A stretch of DNA of 48,559 nt, taken from NCBI GenBank assembly GCA_028285645.1, contig JANQOV010000118.1:1-48559 (forward strand). The letters run 5' to 3'. Both the position numbers and the translations under genes were made by a program. This document shows, one piece after another, positions 25,554 to 33,339 of the stretch (position 1 is its first letter; each line of letters opens with the position of its first letter). Source of the DNA: Hyphococcus sp. Lineage in GTDB: Bacteria > Pseudomonadota > Alphaproteobacteria > Caulobacterales > Parvularculaceae. The notes beneath the pieces are model-generated. The model was not told the DNA's origin, searched no databases, and was given only the letters and a program-made list of their open reading frames with translations.

Positions 25554-25900
25554 AATTCAAACTGATTATTGTCCTCGTCACAGACGAGAAGACCGAAGCG
25601 ATTATTGACGCCGGCCGCCGCGAAGGTGCCACAGGCTCAACGACCATCACCGCAGCGCGCGGCGAAGGCCTTAACCCAAAGAAAACATTCTTTGGACTGA
25701 CCTTGGAAGGACAGCGTGACGTTGTTCTGTTCCTTGTCGAGCAACATTTGAGCCGCCGGATCCTGGAGGCGATTGCAAGCGCCGGCGAGTTCGACGAAGC
25801 GCCGGGCTCTGGCGTCGCCTTTCAGATAGACATTGAAGACGCTGTCGGCCTTTCAACACAGATTGAAAACATTCAGCGGGAAATCGAGGATGAGATATGA
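25550..25900 (+). CDS. P-II-like signalling protein
   Basis: 116-residue protein with the ferredoxin-like fold pattern of P-II/GlnB-type trimers: beta strand KFKLIIVLVTDE, helix, the strand/loop ITAARGEGLN, strand RDVVLFLVEQ, and helix SRRILEAIASAGEF. The T-loop tyrosine of GlnB is not present, and the ATG-type start is replaced by a GTG at 25550, which overlaps the upstream TGA and has an excellent GGAAGGAG site. Such P-II-like proteins usually bind adenine nucleotides and control a neighbouring transporter; here the obvious partner is the DUF1538 pair. Confidence 0.83.
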   Translation: MKFKLIIVLVTDEKTEAIIDAGRREGATGSTTITAARGEGLNPKKTFFGLTLEGQRDVVLFLVEQHLSRRILEAIASAGEFDEAPGSGVAFQIDIEDAVGLSTQIENIQREIEDEI

Positions 25901-26328
25901 GCCAGCAACCTTACACAGCCGTACGCGATGTTATGACGCCCAACCCGATTGTCATCGACGGGCTCGCCACGGTCGCGCAGGCCGTCGAGCTGTTGCGCGA
26001 AAAGGGCTTTAGCTCCCTGGTCATCGACCGCCGCAATGAAGGCGACGAGTACGGGTTGCTCGCGGTTCATGACATCGCAGAACATGTGGTCAGCCGTAAC
26101 CGCGCGCCCGAGCGCGTCAATGTTTATGAGATCATGTCAAAACCGGCGGTCACTGTTGACGCCGGCATGAACATCAAATACGCGGTGCGCCTTTTGATGC
26201 GGTTTCGCCTGACGCGCGCGCTTGTTTTGGACAAGGGGTCTGTCATCGGCATCGTTACCTTGCGCGATTTAACGCTTCGCTCGATTGCGGCTTCGAACTC
26301 GAAGGATGCGCCCAAGTCAGACGGCTAA
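25897..26328 (+). CDS. CBS-pair domain protein of the DUF1538 operon
   Basis: 143 residues with two CBS motifs (about 8-68 and 77-135): VRDVMTPNPIVIDGLATVAQAVELL ... and YEIMSKPAVTVDAGMNIKYAVRLLMRFRLTRALVLDKGSVIGIVTLRDL. Adenine-nucleotide binding is typical. Its ATG overlaps the P-II-like stop by four bases (ATGA). With a P-II-like and a CBS sensor in one operon, the membrane pair may be gated by cell energy status. Confidence 0.87.
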   Translation: MSQQPYTAVRDVMTPNPIVIDGLATVAQAVELLREKGFSSLVIDRRNEGDEYGLLAVHDIAEHVVSRNRAPERVNVYEIMSKPAVTVDAGMNIKYAVRLLMRFRLTRALVLDKGSVIGIVTLRDLTLRSIAASNSKDAPKSDG

Positions 26329-26380
26329 GACAACGCCTTCGCGCCTGCGGCTGAACACCGTGAAGGACGATTGCGTCAAC

Positions 26381-26390
26381 GTATTAATAC
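26381..26390. repeat. 10-bp palindrome GTATTAATAC
   Basis: A perfect palindrome within an AT-rich patch between convergent genes; no gene start is near it, so any role is uncertain. Confidence 0.2.
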
Positions 26391-26464
26391 ATTAATGCAG
26401 ATTTGCGAGCATCGCTTTGCTGACATTGTTCGGCGCCCGCGGCAGCCGGTCCGAGTCTGAAACA

Positions 26465-26812
26465 TTACTCCGCAGCTTCCGGCCGCAGCAAGGCTTCCAT
26501 GCGGGCGATGTAAGCGATCCACGCTTCGCGGCCCTTTTTGGTCAGATGACAGATGGTTTGGGGCCGCCGGTCGGCGAATTTCTTTTCGACCTCGATATAT
26601 CCCGCTTCTTCCAGCTTGCGGATATGCACCGATAAATTGCCGTCGGTCACGCCGACCTTCTTCCGCAATAACGTAAAATCCGCAGCGCCTGCGCCGGACA
26701 AATACGCCATCGCCGCCAGGCGCACGCGCCCATGGATGACGTCGTCGATTTCCCGGTAATCATAGCCGGCGGAGACGTCTTCTGACGGGGTTTGAGAAGG
26801 CTTTTTCGCCAT
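26465..26812 (-). CDS. Winged-helix transcription regulator
   Basis: 115-residue regulator of the winged-helix (PF13601, MarR-like) type: HGRVRLAAMAYL, then DFTLLRKKVGVTDGNLSVHIRKLEEAGYIEVEKKFADRRPQT with the recognition helix DGNLSVHIRKLEE, and the LTKKGREAWIAYIARME tail. It lies 5 bp downstream of a membrane-protein gene in the same direction; such pairs are usual, with the regulator controlling the membrane protein. The ATG at 26812 is used. An ACTTTA-N5-TAAAGT repeat upstream of the pair is a likely operator. Confidence 0.82.
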   Translation of the reverse strand: MAKKPSQTPSEDVSAGYDYREIDDVIHGRVRLAAMAYLSGAGAADFTLLRKKVGVTDGNLSVHIRKLEEAGYIEVEKKFADRRPQTICHLTKKGREAWIAYIARMEALLRPEAAE

Positions 26813-26817
26813 CGGAC

Positions 26818-27456
26818 CTAAACAATCTCCGACGGTTCGCTCCGCATCAGAATAAACCCGGGAACCACCGAACATGCGAATACGCCGATCGCCGCCGCCA
26901 ACATTTGATGCACGCTCGCCGCCAGCACCAGCGTTATGATCGAAAACGCCCAGGCGAGAAACGCCACATAGCGCAGCCAGTTTGCGCGCGCCGCTGTCGC
27001 CGTCGCGAAGAATGCTACGCCAAACAAACCGAACGCAATCGGAAACACCAAACTGAAGAGAAAATAGGGGGGCACGCCCAGAGCGGTGAAGTTGTCATGC
27101 ACAATCATTAAGGTGATCCAGAATGCACTAATGAATAGTCCGACTGCGAACCAGACCGACGCCGCCGTGCGATTGCCGATGGTCATCGCTCCCGGTTTGC
27201 TGTGGGTCTTGCGGCCGATCACCATCGACCCCGCCCAGCCAATAACGAAAGCGGTGAGCCAAGGGGGCAAACCGCCCGCGGCGCCAAGATTGATCAAGCC
27301 GACATTGTCCACATAAACAATAAGCGCAGCGGCGGACATCAATCCGCCCCATAAGACGTAAAATGCGCCGTTCACTAGGGGCGTATCGCGGCCTTCCTCG
27401 GCAAGCGCTTTTACGTAAGCGAGATCGTCTCTGAGATCGTCGGTCATGGCAGTCAT
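26818..27456 (-). CDS. Integral membrane protein of unknown function
   Basis: 212 residues: a hydrophilic N-terminus (DDLRDDLAYVKALAEEGRD), then about six membrane helices, with loops WLTAFVIGWAGSMVIGRKTHS and TATAARANWLRYVAFL. I recognise no family with certainty. It shares an operon with the small winged-helix regulator that follows. The start at 27456 gives MTAMTDD; a second ATG three codons later is an alternative. Confidence 0.75.
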   Translation of the reverse strand: MTAMTDDLRDDLAYVKALAEEGRDTPLVNGAFYVLWGGLMSAAALIVYVDNVGLINLGAAGGLPPWLTAFVIGWAGSMVIGRKTHSKPGAMTIGNRTAASVWFAVGLFISAFWITLMIVHDNFTALGVPPYFLFSLVFPIAFGLFGVAFFATATAARANWLRYVAFLAWAFSIITLVLAASVHQMLAAAIGVFACSVVPGFILMRSEPSEIV

Positions 27457-27502
27457 GTCAGGTTGTCAAACCTCTCCTTGTGAGTGTGAGTCGTTGCAAA
27501 CT

Positions 27503-27519
27503 ACTTTAAAAAATAAAGT
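27503..27519. promoter_or_regulatory. Probable operator of the membrane protein/winged-helix operon
   Basis: ACTTTA-AAAAA-TAAAGT, 6-bp arms around five A, about 50 bp upstream of the membrane-protein start. Symmetry and position fit an autoregulatory site for the winged-helix protein. Confidence 0.45.
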
Positions 27520-27694
27520 GATATGGCAAGAATGTCAAGGCGGGAGCTTGGGCGGCGTCGAAGTCGGCGCAGTGTGCATAGACGCCAACCCAAGCCCGCG
27601 CTGACGACCAGCGTCGCCGAATGAAGGTAGGCTGTTGCTTTCGAGGACTAAAACAGAACGGCAAAGAATGCTGTCAGCGCGGCGCGAAACAAAG

Positions 27695-27712
27695 CGTAAG
27701 CCTTGACTTACC
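27695..27712. promoter_or_regulatory. ArsR operator 1
   Basis: CGTAAG-CCTTGA-CTTACC: 6-bp arms with one mismatch at the last base. It contains the TTGACT hexamer (27703-27708), a possible -35 element of the ArsR gene. It has the same layout as operator 2, 35 bp downstream. Confidence 0.6.
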
Positions 27713-27729
27713 AAAATTAGCCTGCAATA

Positions 27730-27747
27730 CGTAAGCGATGACTTACG
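27730..27747. promoter_or_regulatory. ArsR operator 2, overlapping the start codon
   Basis: CGTAAG-CGATGA-CTTACG is a perfect 6-6-6 inverted repeat which contains the ATG (27738-27740) of the ArsR-family gene. Paired with operator 1, it would let the ArsR protein block its own promoter. Confidence 0.65.
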
Positions 27748-28043
27748 GAGAAAAACTCGAAGCTTTAGCGCCGCCCACAAGACGGGCGGTGTTTGAACGC
27801 CTCGCCAAGGGCGCCGCGAGTGTTGGCGAGATCGCCGCCGGCCTGCCGGTGTCGCGGCCCGCCGTCTCGCAACATTTGCGGGTGTTGAAAGATGCAGCGC
27901 TGGTTACCGAAACCCGCGACGGCACAAAGCGCGTTTACGCCATCGACAGCCAAGGCCTTGCCGAGCTTCGTGATTACTTTGACCGCTTCTGGGATGAAGC
28001 GCTCGATATCTTCAAACGCTCCGTAGAAGGAGGAGATGGATGA
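27738..28043 (+). CDS. ArsR-family transcription repressor
   Basis: 101-residue winged-helix regulator of the ArsR/SmtB class: EALAPPTRRAVFERLAKGAASVGEIAAGLPVSRPAVSQHLRVLKDAALVTETRDGTKRVYAID. The usual metal-binding cysteines are absent, so it belongs to the metal-independent group commonly paired with SRPBCC proteins. The next gene overlaps it by four bases (ATGA). The start codon has no clear ribosome-binding site and lies about where transcription should begin, so the mRNA may be leaderless. Confidence 0.9.
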   Translation: MTYGEKLEALAPPTRRAVFERLAKGAASVGEIAAGLPVSRPAVSQHLRVLKDAALVTETRDGTKRVYAIDSQGLAELRDYFDRFWDEALDIFKRSVEGGDG

Positions 28044-28480
28044 CGGAAGATTTAAGCCCGATTGAAAAGCAACGCGACCTTAATGTCTCGCCGGAAAAGG
28101 CGTTTCATCACTTTACGGAGAATATTCACTTGTGGTGGCCGATTAAAAGCCATTCCCTTAGCGAAGCGCGCGCCAAGTCTGTTACGTTCGAAGGCAAGCA
28201 AGGCGGCCGCGTTTACGAAACCGACATTGACGGGAAGAAACGCGAGTGGGGCATTGTCAAAGTCTACGATCCTTATTCACGACTGGTGTTTTCTTGGGTC
28301 CTTGAGAAACCCGACCGCGCAACGGAAGTCGAAGTTCTCTTCGAACCGGCAGGCGATGATCGCTGCGCCATGACGCTCATTCACCGCGGCTGGGAAACAC
28401 GGCCCGAGGGCGCTGAATGGCGCGGGAAATATAATCAAGGATGGGAGGGCGTGCTCGGCGCTTATGAGGCCGCGCTTTAG
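28040..28480 (+). CDS. SRPBCC (AHSA1/START-like) protein
   Basis: 146 residues, soluble, with the hydrophobic-ligand-binding SRPBCC fold: VSPEKAFHHFTENIHLWWP at the N-terminus, VTFEGKQGGRVYETDIDGKKREWGIVKVYDPYSRLVFSW and ending GWEGVLGAYEAAL. The family's ligands are diverse. It is translationally coupled to the ArsR gene, so the repressor probably responds to a small molecule handled by this protein. Confidence 0.87.
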   Translation: MTEDLSPIEKQRDLNVSPEKAFHHFTENIHLWWPIKSHSLSEARAKSVTFEGKQGGRVYETDIDGKKREWGIVKVYDPYSRLVFSWVLEKPDRATEVEVLFEPAGDDRCAMTLIHRGWETRPEGAEWRGKYNQGWEGVLGAYEAAL

Positions 28481-28530
28481 CTTTGGGCGCAGCTTGCCGC
28501 AAGAAGAATACGGTTCGTCGAGTCTGAGAA

Positions 28531-28571
28531 AACCCTCCGCAGAAAAGAAGGTAGCATATGTGCGGAGGGTT
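28531..28571 (+). promoter_or_regulatory. 11-bp hairpin covering the ribosome-binding site of the aldo/keto reductase
   Basis: AACCCTCCGCA (28531-28541) and TGCGGAGGGTT (28561-28571) are perfect complements with a 19-nt loop. The 3' arm contains the whole Shine-Dalgarno sequence GGAGGG (28564-28569), 7 bp before the ATG at 28577. There is no T run after it, so a translational switch is more likely than a terminator. Confidence 0.6.
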
Positions 28572-28576
28572 CGGAC

Positions 28577-29476
28577 ATGCGCAACGGAATGAACAGGCGA
28601 GACATTATCGCGGCGTCGGGCGCTGCTATTTTGGCGCCGTCAATTGCGCGCGCCAGGGAAGACAAGGTTTTCAAAACAATTCCGTCCTCCGGAGAAAAAA
28701 TCCCCGCCATCGGCATGGGCACCTGGCTCACTTTTGACGTGGGCGGCGATGCGGCGGCCATCAGGCAGCGTACGGATGTGTTAAGAACCTTTTTTGCCCT
28801 TGGCGGACGCGTCATCGATTCGTCGCCCATGTATGGCTCGAGCCAGAGGGTTGTCGGCGAGGCGCTGTCGCGTCTTAACCGGCCCGATACCTTTTCCGCA
28901 GACAAAGTCTGGATCAATGGCCGGAACAACGGCCCGCCGCAGATTGCTCAGTCAGCGTCGCGATGGGGCATTGATCGCTTTGACTTGTTGCAGGTTCATA
29001 ACTTGCGCGACTGGCGCGCACATCTTGAAACGCTGTTCGCCATGAAAGACGAGGGGCGCCTGCGCTATGTAGGCGTGACCAGTTATGCGGGGCTGCGCTA
29101 TGGCGAGATCGAAACCATCATGCGCGAGCACCCGATCGATTTTATTCAGATCACGTATAATCTTGCCGATCGCGAGGCGGAAAACCGCCTGTTGCCGTTG
29201 GCGCTTGAGCGCGGTGTCGCCGTCATCGCCAACCGGCCGTTCCGCGAAGGCGCGCTTATCAATGCTGTCAACAGAAAGCCCCTGCCCGGTAACGCCGCAG
29301 AGATTGGCGCGCAAAACTGGGCGCAATATTTGTTGAAGTTCATCATTTCGCATCCGGCGATCACCGCCGCCATCCCGGCGACGCGGCGGGTGGATCATAT
29401 GCTCGAAAATATGGGCGCGCTTTCCGGGCCGATGCCGGATGAAGCGTTCCGACAAAAGATGCCTGCTGCGCTCTAG
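28577..29476 (+). CDS. Aldo/keto reductase with twin-arginine-like signal
   Basis: 299-residue aldo/keto reductase. Expected catalytic residues appear: Asp in RVIDSSPMYGSS, Tyr in the same segment, Lys in SADKVWIN, and His in DLLQVHNLRDW. The nucleotide-binding end is around IPATRRVDHMLENMGAL. Before the barrel is MNRRDIIAASGAAILAPSIARA, a probable Tat signal, so the enzyme would be folded before export. The start at 28577 has the GGAGGG site noted above; a second ATG four codons on is possible. It is convergent with the gene at 29478. Confidence 0.87.
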   Translation: MRNGMNRRDIIAASGAAILAPSIARAREDKVFKTIPSSGEKIPAIGMGTWLTFDVGGDAAAIRQRTDVLRTFFALGGRVIDSSPMYGSSQRVVGEALSRLNRPDTFSADKVWINGRNNGPPQIAQSASRWGIDRFDLLQVHNLRDWRAHLETLFAMKDEGRLRYVGVTSYAGLRYGEIETIMREHPIDFIQITYNLADREAENRLLPLALERGVAVIANRPFREGALINAVNRKPLPGNAAEIGAQNWAQYLLKFIISHPAITAAIPATRRVDHMLENMGALSGPMPDEAFRQKMPAAL

Positions 29477-29477
29477 G

Positions 29478-30308
29478 CTATTCCGGCGAGGTCACAAAGC
29501 GCGTGCGGCGCGCGCCAATGCTGGGCGTCGGCACGGGCACTTCCGAAAGCGGCCGCGGATCATCCACCAACTCGCCGTCCTCAAGATCGGAAACCCGAAA
29601 GAGAATAATCGGCTCTTCCGGCGCGGCGCCGGGAGCTGCGAGCGTGACGCCCGGCTGATCGGTCAGCGCAGCTGACTGCGGCGTTACGCTTTCATCACTA
29701 TCCGTCGCCGTAATGTTCTCGATTTTGTCCGCCTGCGGTTTTTCTAGGGGCGCCGTTTCCGCGATTTGCGTGGCCGTCTCGGCAGGCTCTTGCGCCGCAA
29801 CCGCCGTCGTCCGTATTTGCTGCGCGGTTTCCGCGACATCAGTGATTTCAACAATCGGTATTGTCTGAACCACAGCGCCTTGGACGAGGTCGTAAATGAC
29901 AACCGACGCGCCGTCTTCGCCGTCAATCCGGACCGCAAGCCGATCGCCGTCAAGGGAGATCGCGCCGGCGGCCATGTTCTCCGGCAAAGCGATGCCGGCA
30001 GAAGCGACGCCGGTTGACGCAGGCGTTACCAGCACCGTGCGGCGACCTTGGGCCGAAGCCGCCTCTTCACTTTCAACCGCCGTTGAGCGCACCGTTTCGC
30101 CGGCGCGGGTCGCGCCCTTATTGTCTTCAAGCGGGCTGCCGAAAATCGTGATGATCATCGCCACCGCCGCCAGGAACACCAGCGGCATAGTGATGATGAT
30201 GATCAGCAAATTACGCGTGCCGATCATGCCGCCGACAGACGCAAATGTATTGGCGTCGCCCTCGCCCGCCGCTAGTTCTTCACGGTTTTCCGTATCCCTG
30301 TCAGCCAT
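29478..30308 (-). CDS. Membrane-anchored protein of unknown function
   Basis: 276 residues: hydrophilic N-terminus (about 1-33), one membrane helix (LLIIIITMPLVFLAAVAMIITIF, about 34-56), and a periplasmic part with low-complexity Ala/Thr/Glu/Pro segments. A small ordered region follows the helix: AGAISLDGDRLAVRIDGEDGASVVIYDLVQGAVVQTIPI. No known domain was recognised. The ATG at 30308 is preceded by AGGAGG. It lies convergent with the aldo/keto reductase and divergent from the RluD gene. Confidence 0.75.
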   Translation of the reverse strand: MADRDTENREELAAGEGDANTFASVGGMIGTRNLLIIIITMPLVFLAAVAMIITIFGSPLEDNKGATRAGETVRSTAVESEEAASAQGRRTVLVTPASTGVASAGIALPENMAAGAISLDGDRLAVRIDGEDGASVVIYDLVQGAVVQTIPIVEITDVAETAQQIRTTAVAAQEPAETATQIAETAPLEKPQADKIENITATDSDESVTPQSAALTDQPGVTLAAPGAAPEEPIILFRVSDLEDGELVDDPRPLSEVPVPTPSIGARRTRFVTSPE

Positions 30309-30401
30309 TGCTGACCTCCTCCTATCCGCGTCACATCCCACCCATCGGGTTTGACTTGGGGATTCCCGTCGCTAAACCGGGCCCATCAACCAACAAGGCT
30401 T

Positions 30402-31457
30402 ATGACCCGAGACCCCGCTCCCCTCAACCCGGAACCGACGAACGGCGCTTCCTTCGCCTTCGAAATCGACCCTGATCATGCAGGCGCAAGGCTTGATAAA
30501 TGGTTGTCAGTGCAAATCCCGGGCCTAACGCGCACCAGACTTAAAGCGCTCATCGAGGGCGGGGCCCTGACCCGCGACGGGGCTGAATTTAATGATCCGT
30601 CTTGGAAAATAAAGGCCGGCGAGACTTATGAGTTAACAACGCCGCCGGTCGAGGATCCGACGCCCAAGGGTGAAGATATCCCCCTTGCGGTCATTTACGA
30701 AGACGACGACCTCATCGTTGTTAACAAGCCCGCCGGCATGGTGGTGCATCCCGCCGCCGGCAATTGGACCGGCACCTTGGTTAACGCGCTCATCGCCCAT
30801 TGCGCAGACTCGCTCTCCGGCATTGGCGGTGTCGCGCGGCCCGGCGTCGTGCATCGACTCGACAAGGAAACGAGCGGTCTTCTTGTCGCTGCAAAACATG
30901 ACGCTGCGCATCTTGGACTGACAAAAGCGTTTTCCGCCCATGCGATCGAGCGCGTTTACGAAGCAATTTGCGTTGGCAGCCCAAGACCAGGTTTTGGAAC
31001 CATCGACGCGGCGCTGGCGCGCGCACCCGGAGACAGAAAGAAAATGGCGGTGGTCGATGAAGCAATCCGCGAGGACGCCCGCCACGCTGTCACCCATTAC
31101 AAGGTGATCGAAGCTTATGGGCGCGCGCGCGCCAAGCTTTCCGGCGATGCGCTGGCGGCGCACATGGAATGCCGCCTTGAGACAGGACGCACGCACCAGA
31201 TCAGGGCGCATATGGCGCATATCGGTCATCCGCTTTTAGGCGATCCTGTTTATGGCCGCGGGCCCGGCCTTGCCGGATTGAAACCCGGCGATGAGGCCGC
31301 GGATGCTGCGATTGCCATTTTAAAAAAATTCCGCCGTCAGGCGCTGCACGCCCGGGTGCTTGGGTTTAAGCATCCAATCAGCGGCGAGGTTTTGCGCTTC
31401 GAAGCCGAGCCGCCGGAAGATTTTCAACGCCTCAAAGCGGCGCTCGAGAGCCTTTAG
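30402..31457 (+). CDS. Ribosomal large-subunit pseudouridine synthase, RluD family
   Basis: 351 residues. An S4 RNA-binding domain (about 28-80; ARLDKWLSVQIPGLTRTRLKALIEGG) leads into the pseudouridine synthase core with HRLDKETSGLLV (151-162), where Asp154 is catalytic, and a terminal LETGRTHQIRAHMAHIGHPLLGDPVYG. It modifies 23S rRNA; whether it is RluD itself or the related RluC cannot be decided from this reading. The ATG at 30402 follows an AAGG-like site. Confidence 0.9.
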   Translation: MTRDPAPLNPEPTNGASFAFEIDPDHAGARLDKWLSVQIPGLTRTRLKALIEGGALTRDGAEFNDPSWKIKAGETYELTTPPVEDPTPKGEDIPLAVIYEDDDLIVVNKPAGMVVHPAAGNWTGTLVNALIAHCADSLSGIGGVARPGVVHRLDKETSGLLVAAKHDAAHLGLTKAFSAHAIERVYEAICVGSPRPGFGTIDAALARAPGDRKKMAVVDEAIREDARHAVTHYKVIEAYGRARAKLSGDALAAHMECRLETGRTHQIRAHMAHIGHPLLGDPVYGRGPGLAGLKPGDEAADAAIAILKKFRRQALHARVLGFKHPISGEVLRFEAEPPEDFQRLKAALESL

Positions 31458-31518
31458 CGCAACAAAGTCCTACTCCCGGTATGCTGGCGTTTGACTTGCT
31501 CAACTATTTATGCAAATT

Positions 31519-31528
31519 TTTGCGCAAA
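31519..31528. promoter_or_regulatory. TTTGCGCAAA palindrome upstream of MarR-like gene
   Basis: A perfect 10-bp palindrome 12 bp before the ATG at 31541. A regulator binding it would block the start region. Confidence 0.3.
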
Positions 31529-31540
31529 TTGGATTATATC

Positions 31541-32053
31541 ATGAGCAACATCACGTCAAAAATCTTCGGACTTCAAATCAAACGCGCTTCTGAGCTGATT
31601 GGCGAACAGGGACGCGACGCCTTTTGGCTCACGGGCATCGCGCTCGACGCGCGCCTCATTTCCATCGCCACCGCGCTTTATGAAAACGGCCAATGCACAT
31701 CGACAGACCTTGCGAATATCACGGGGTTTTCAAGGCAACTCGTCGAATCGCGCCTCAAGAAACTGCAAAAAGACAGCTACGTTGTTTCTTCATTATCTTC
31801 CGATGACGGACGAAAGCGCCTCTTCTCGATTGCGCCCAAACGCAAAAAAGAAGTTGCTGAGGCGGTCGCAATGATTGCCGACTTTGAAAAAGTCTACGCA
31901 AAGCTTTGGAAAGAAATCGGCGTCGACTTAAGCGACGGCGTGCTGAAGCTGGAAAAAGCGTTGCGCACGCGGCCGCTGCTTGCCCGAATTTGCGACGCAA
32001 TCCCCGAGTATGAAAACAAAATTGACCTGAAAGGCGCTGGCGATGCTGCTTAA
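31541..32053 (+). CDS. MarR-like winged-helix regulator
   Basis: 170 residues with a MarR-type helix-turn-helix in the middle: ALYENGQCTSTDLANITGFSRQLVESRLKKLQKDSYVVSSLSSDDGRKRLFSIAPK, flanked by dimerisation helices. It is probably a repressor of its own operon. The last ten bases overlap the start of the serine-hydrolase gene, so the two are coupled. The ATG at 31541 has a modest ribosome-binding site; an upstream in-frame ATG (31481) would pass through the palindrome. Confidence 0.8.
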   Translation: MSNITSKIFGLQIKRASELIGEQGRDAFWLTGIALDARLISIATALYENGQCTSTDLANITGFSRQLVESRLKKLQKDSYVVSSLSSDDGRKRLFSIAPKRKKEVAEAVAMIADFEKVYAKLWKEIGVDLSDGVLKLEKALRTRPLLARICDAIPEYENKIDLKGAGDAA

Positions 32054-33206
32054 GTCTGTTCTTTCTGTCGCCGGCCTTGCATTCGGTGCTCTGCTGTCGG
32101 GCTGCATCACCAACGCAACGCCGGCTGAGGCGCCGACCGTGCAGTCCGAGCGCATTGCAAAAGCGATGCGCTATCTTACCGACCGATATGATACCGGTGG
32201 CCCCGGCGCCGCCTTTATCATCAGCCGCAAGGATGAATATTTTGAATCCGGCGTTGTCGGTCTTGCGGACATCGAATGGAACGTACCCATTGACGCCAAT
32301 ACGGTCTTTCGCCTCGGCTCCATATCCAAGACTATTACCGCCGTCGCCGTGCTTGAGCTGGTAGAAAAGGGCATGCTCAACCTTGACGTTGCGGTATCGG
32401 CCTATGCGCCGGACCTGCCGCGCCAGATAGGCGCTGTGACCCTGCGCCAACTCATGAGCCACCGCTCCGGCCTTGCGGAACACGCCTGGAACCCGGCGCT
32501 TCTTGAATTCATCTGGTTCCCCATGACGACCGATCAAATTATTGCACTCGAAGAAGACAAGCCGATCACATTCCAGCCGGGGCAGCGCTATGAATATGTG
32601 AATTTCAACTATGTCGTCGTCGCACATGTGATTGAAAAAGCAACAGGCCAAAACTTCAAAGACTACGCAAACAATGAAGTGTTCGGCAGACTTGGCGTCG
32701 CAAACGCCCATTATGCCGAACACGACGCCATCATTCCCCGTCGCGCTGAGTTTTATGACTTTCGCGAAGAAAGGTTCATCAACGCCGCCGACATCGACCT
32801 GTCTCATGTGAGTGCCGCAGGCGCTTTGATTTCCTCCCTAAACGGATTTTATCAGTGGCTAAGCATGCTGGTCGCGGGGGAAATCATCTCTTACGACATG
32901 ATCGATGAGGCGTGGACCGCCGAGCCTTTGCCGGACGGAACCCCGACGCAATACGGCTTGGGCTTTAATGTGCGTTCCCTATGCGGCGAGGAGATCATCT
33001 GGCACTCAGGGCTGACGCCCGGCGCCCAGGCCGTTTTCGGGTTTGCGCCCGCCTCAAAAACGACGGTGATAATTTTCACAAATTCCTTTCACGCCCCCAA
33101 CACCTCCGCAGCCATGCGCAACGTCTTGTCGATCCTTATGACGGGCGAAGAAGGCGCGGGCTGGCAAACGCCTGAAGATGCAAATTGCCCGATCGCAGCG
33201 GAGTGA
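32043..33206 (+). CDS. Serine hydrolase (class C beta-lactamase-like), lipoprotein
   Basis: 387-residue serine beta-lactamase-fold enzyme. The lipoprotein signal ends in LLSGC with Cys21. The catalytic SxxK is Ser93-Ile-Ser-Lys96, the Tyr motif is YVN in the YEYVNFNY segment, and the third motif is HSG near the C-terminus (WHSGLTPGAQ). These are the family's esterase/peptidase motifs; true resistance cannot be assumed. It overlaps the MarR-like gene, which implies control by it. Confidence 0.87.
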   Translation: MLLKSVLSVAGLAFGALLSGCITNATPAEAPTVQSERIAKAMRYLTDRYDTGGPGAAFIISRKDEYFESGVVGLADIEWNVPIDANTVFRLGSISKTITAVAVLELVEKGMLNLDVAVSAYAPDLPRQIGAVTLRQLMSHRSGLAEHAWNPALLEFIWFPMTTDQIIALEEDKPITFQPGQRYEYVNFNYVVVAHVIEKATGQNFKDYANNEVFGRLGVANAHYAEHDAIIPRRAEFYDFREERFINAADIDLSHVSAAGALISSLNGFYQWLSMLVAGEIISYDMIDEAWTAEPLPDGTPTQYGLGFNVRSLCGEEIIWHSGLTPGAQAVFGFAPASKTTVIIFTNSFHAPNTSAAMRNVLSILMTGEEGAGWQTPEDANCPIAAE

Positions 33207-33280
33207 TTTCCCCTCTGTCCCGCCTGCTGAAGCTCGCCGATCACGCGCATGTGCCTGGCCGAGAGCGCTAATTTATTGGA

Positions 33281-33304
33281 ATTTCGCCCAAATTTCGGCG
33301 AAAT
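33281..33304. terminator. Inverted repeat between serine hydrolase gene and rpoH
   Basis: ATTTCGCC (33281-33288) and GGCGAAAT (33297-33304) are perfect arms with an 8-nt spacer, about 75 bp after the serine-hydrolase stop and about 45 bp before the rpoH -10 element. It may be a terminator without T tail or an upstream operator of rpoH. Confidence 0.35.
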
Positions 33305-33339
33305 AGGCTGTTAAGAAGCAATAACGATCGGTTCTTGGA

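Noticed and set aside
26329-26464. Possible insertion-site or terminator between the CBS and winged-helix genes
   Set aside because: Only a 10-bp AT palindrome was found; no terminal repeats or duplication are seen.
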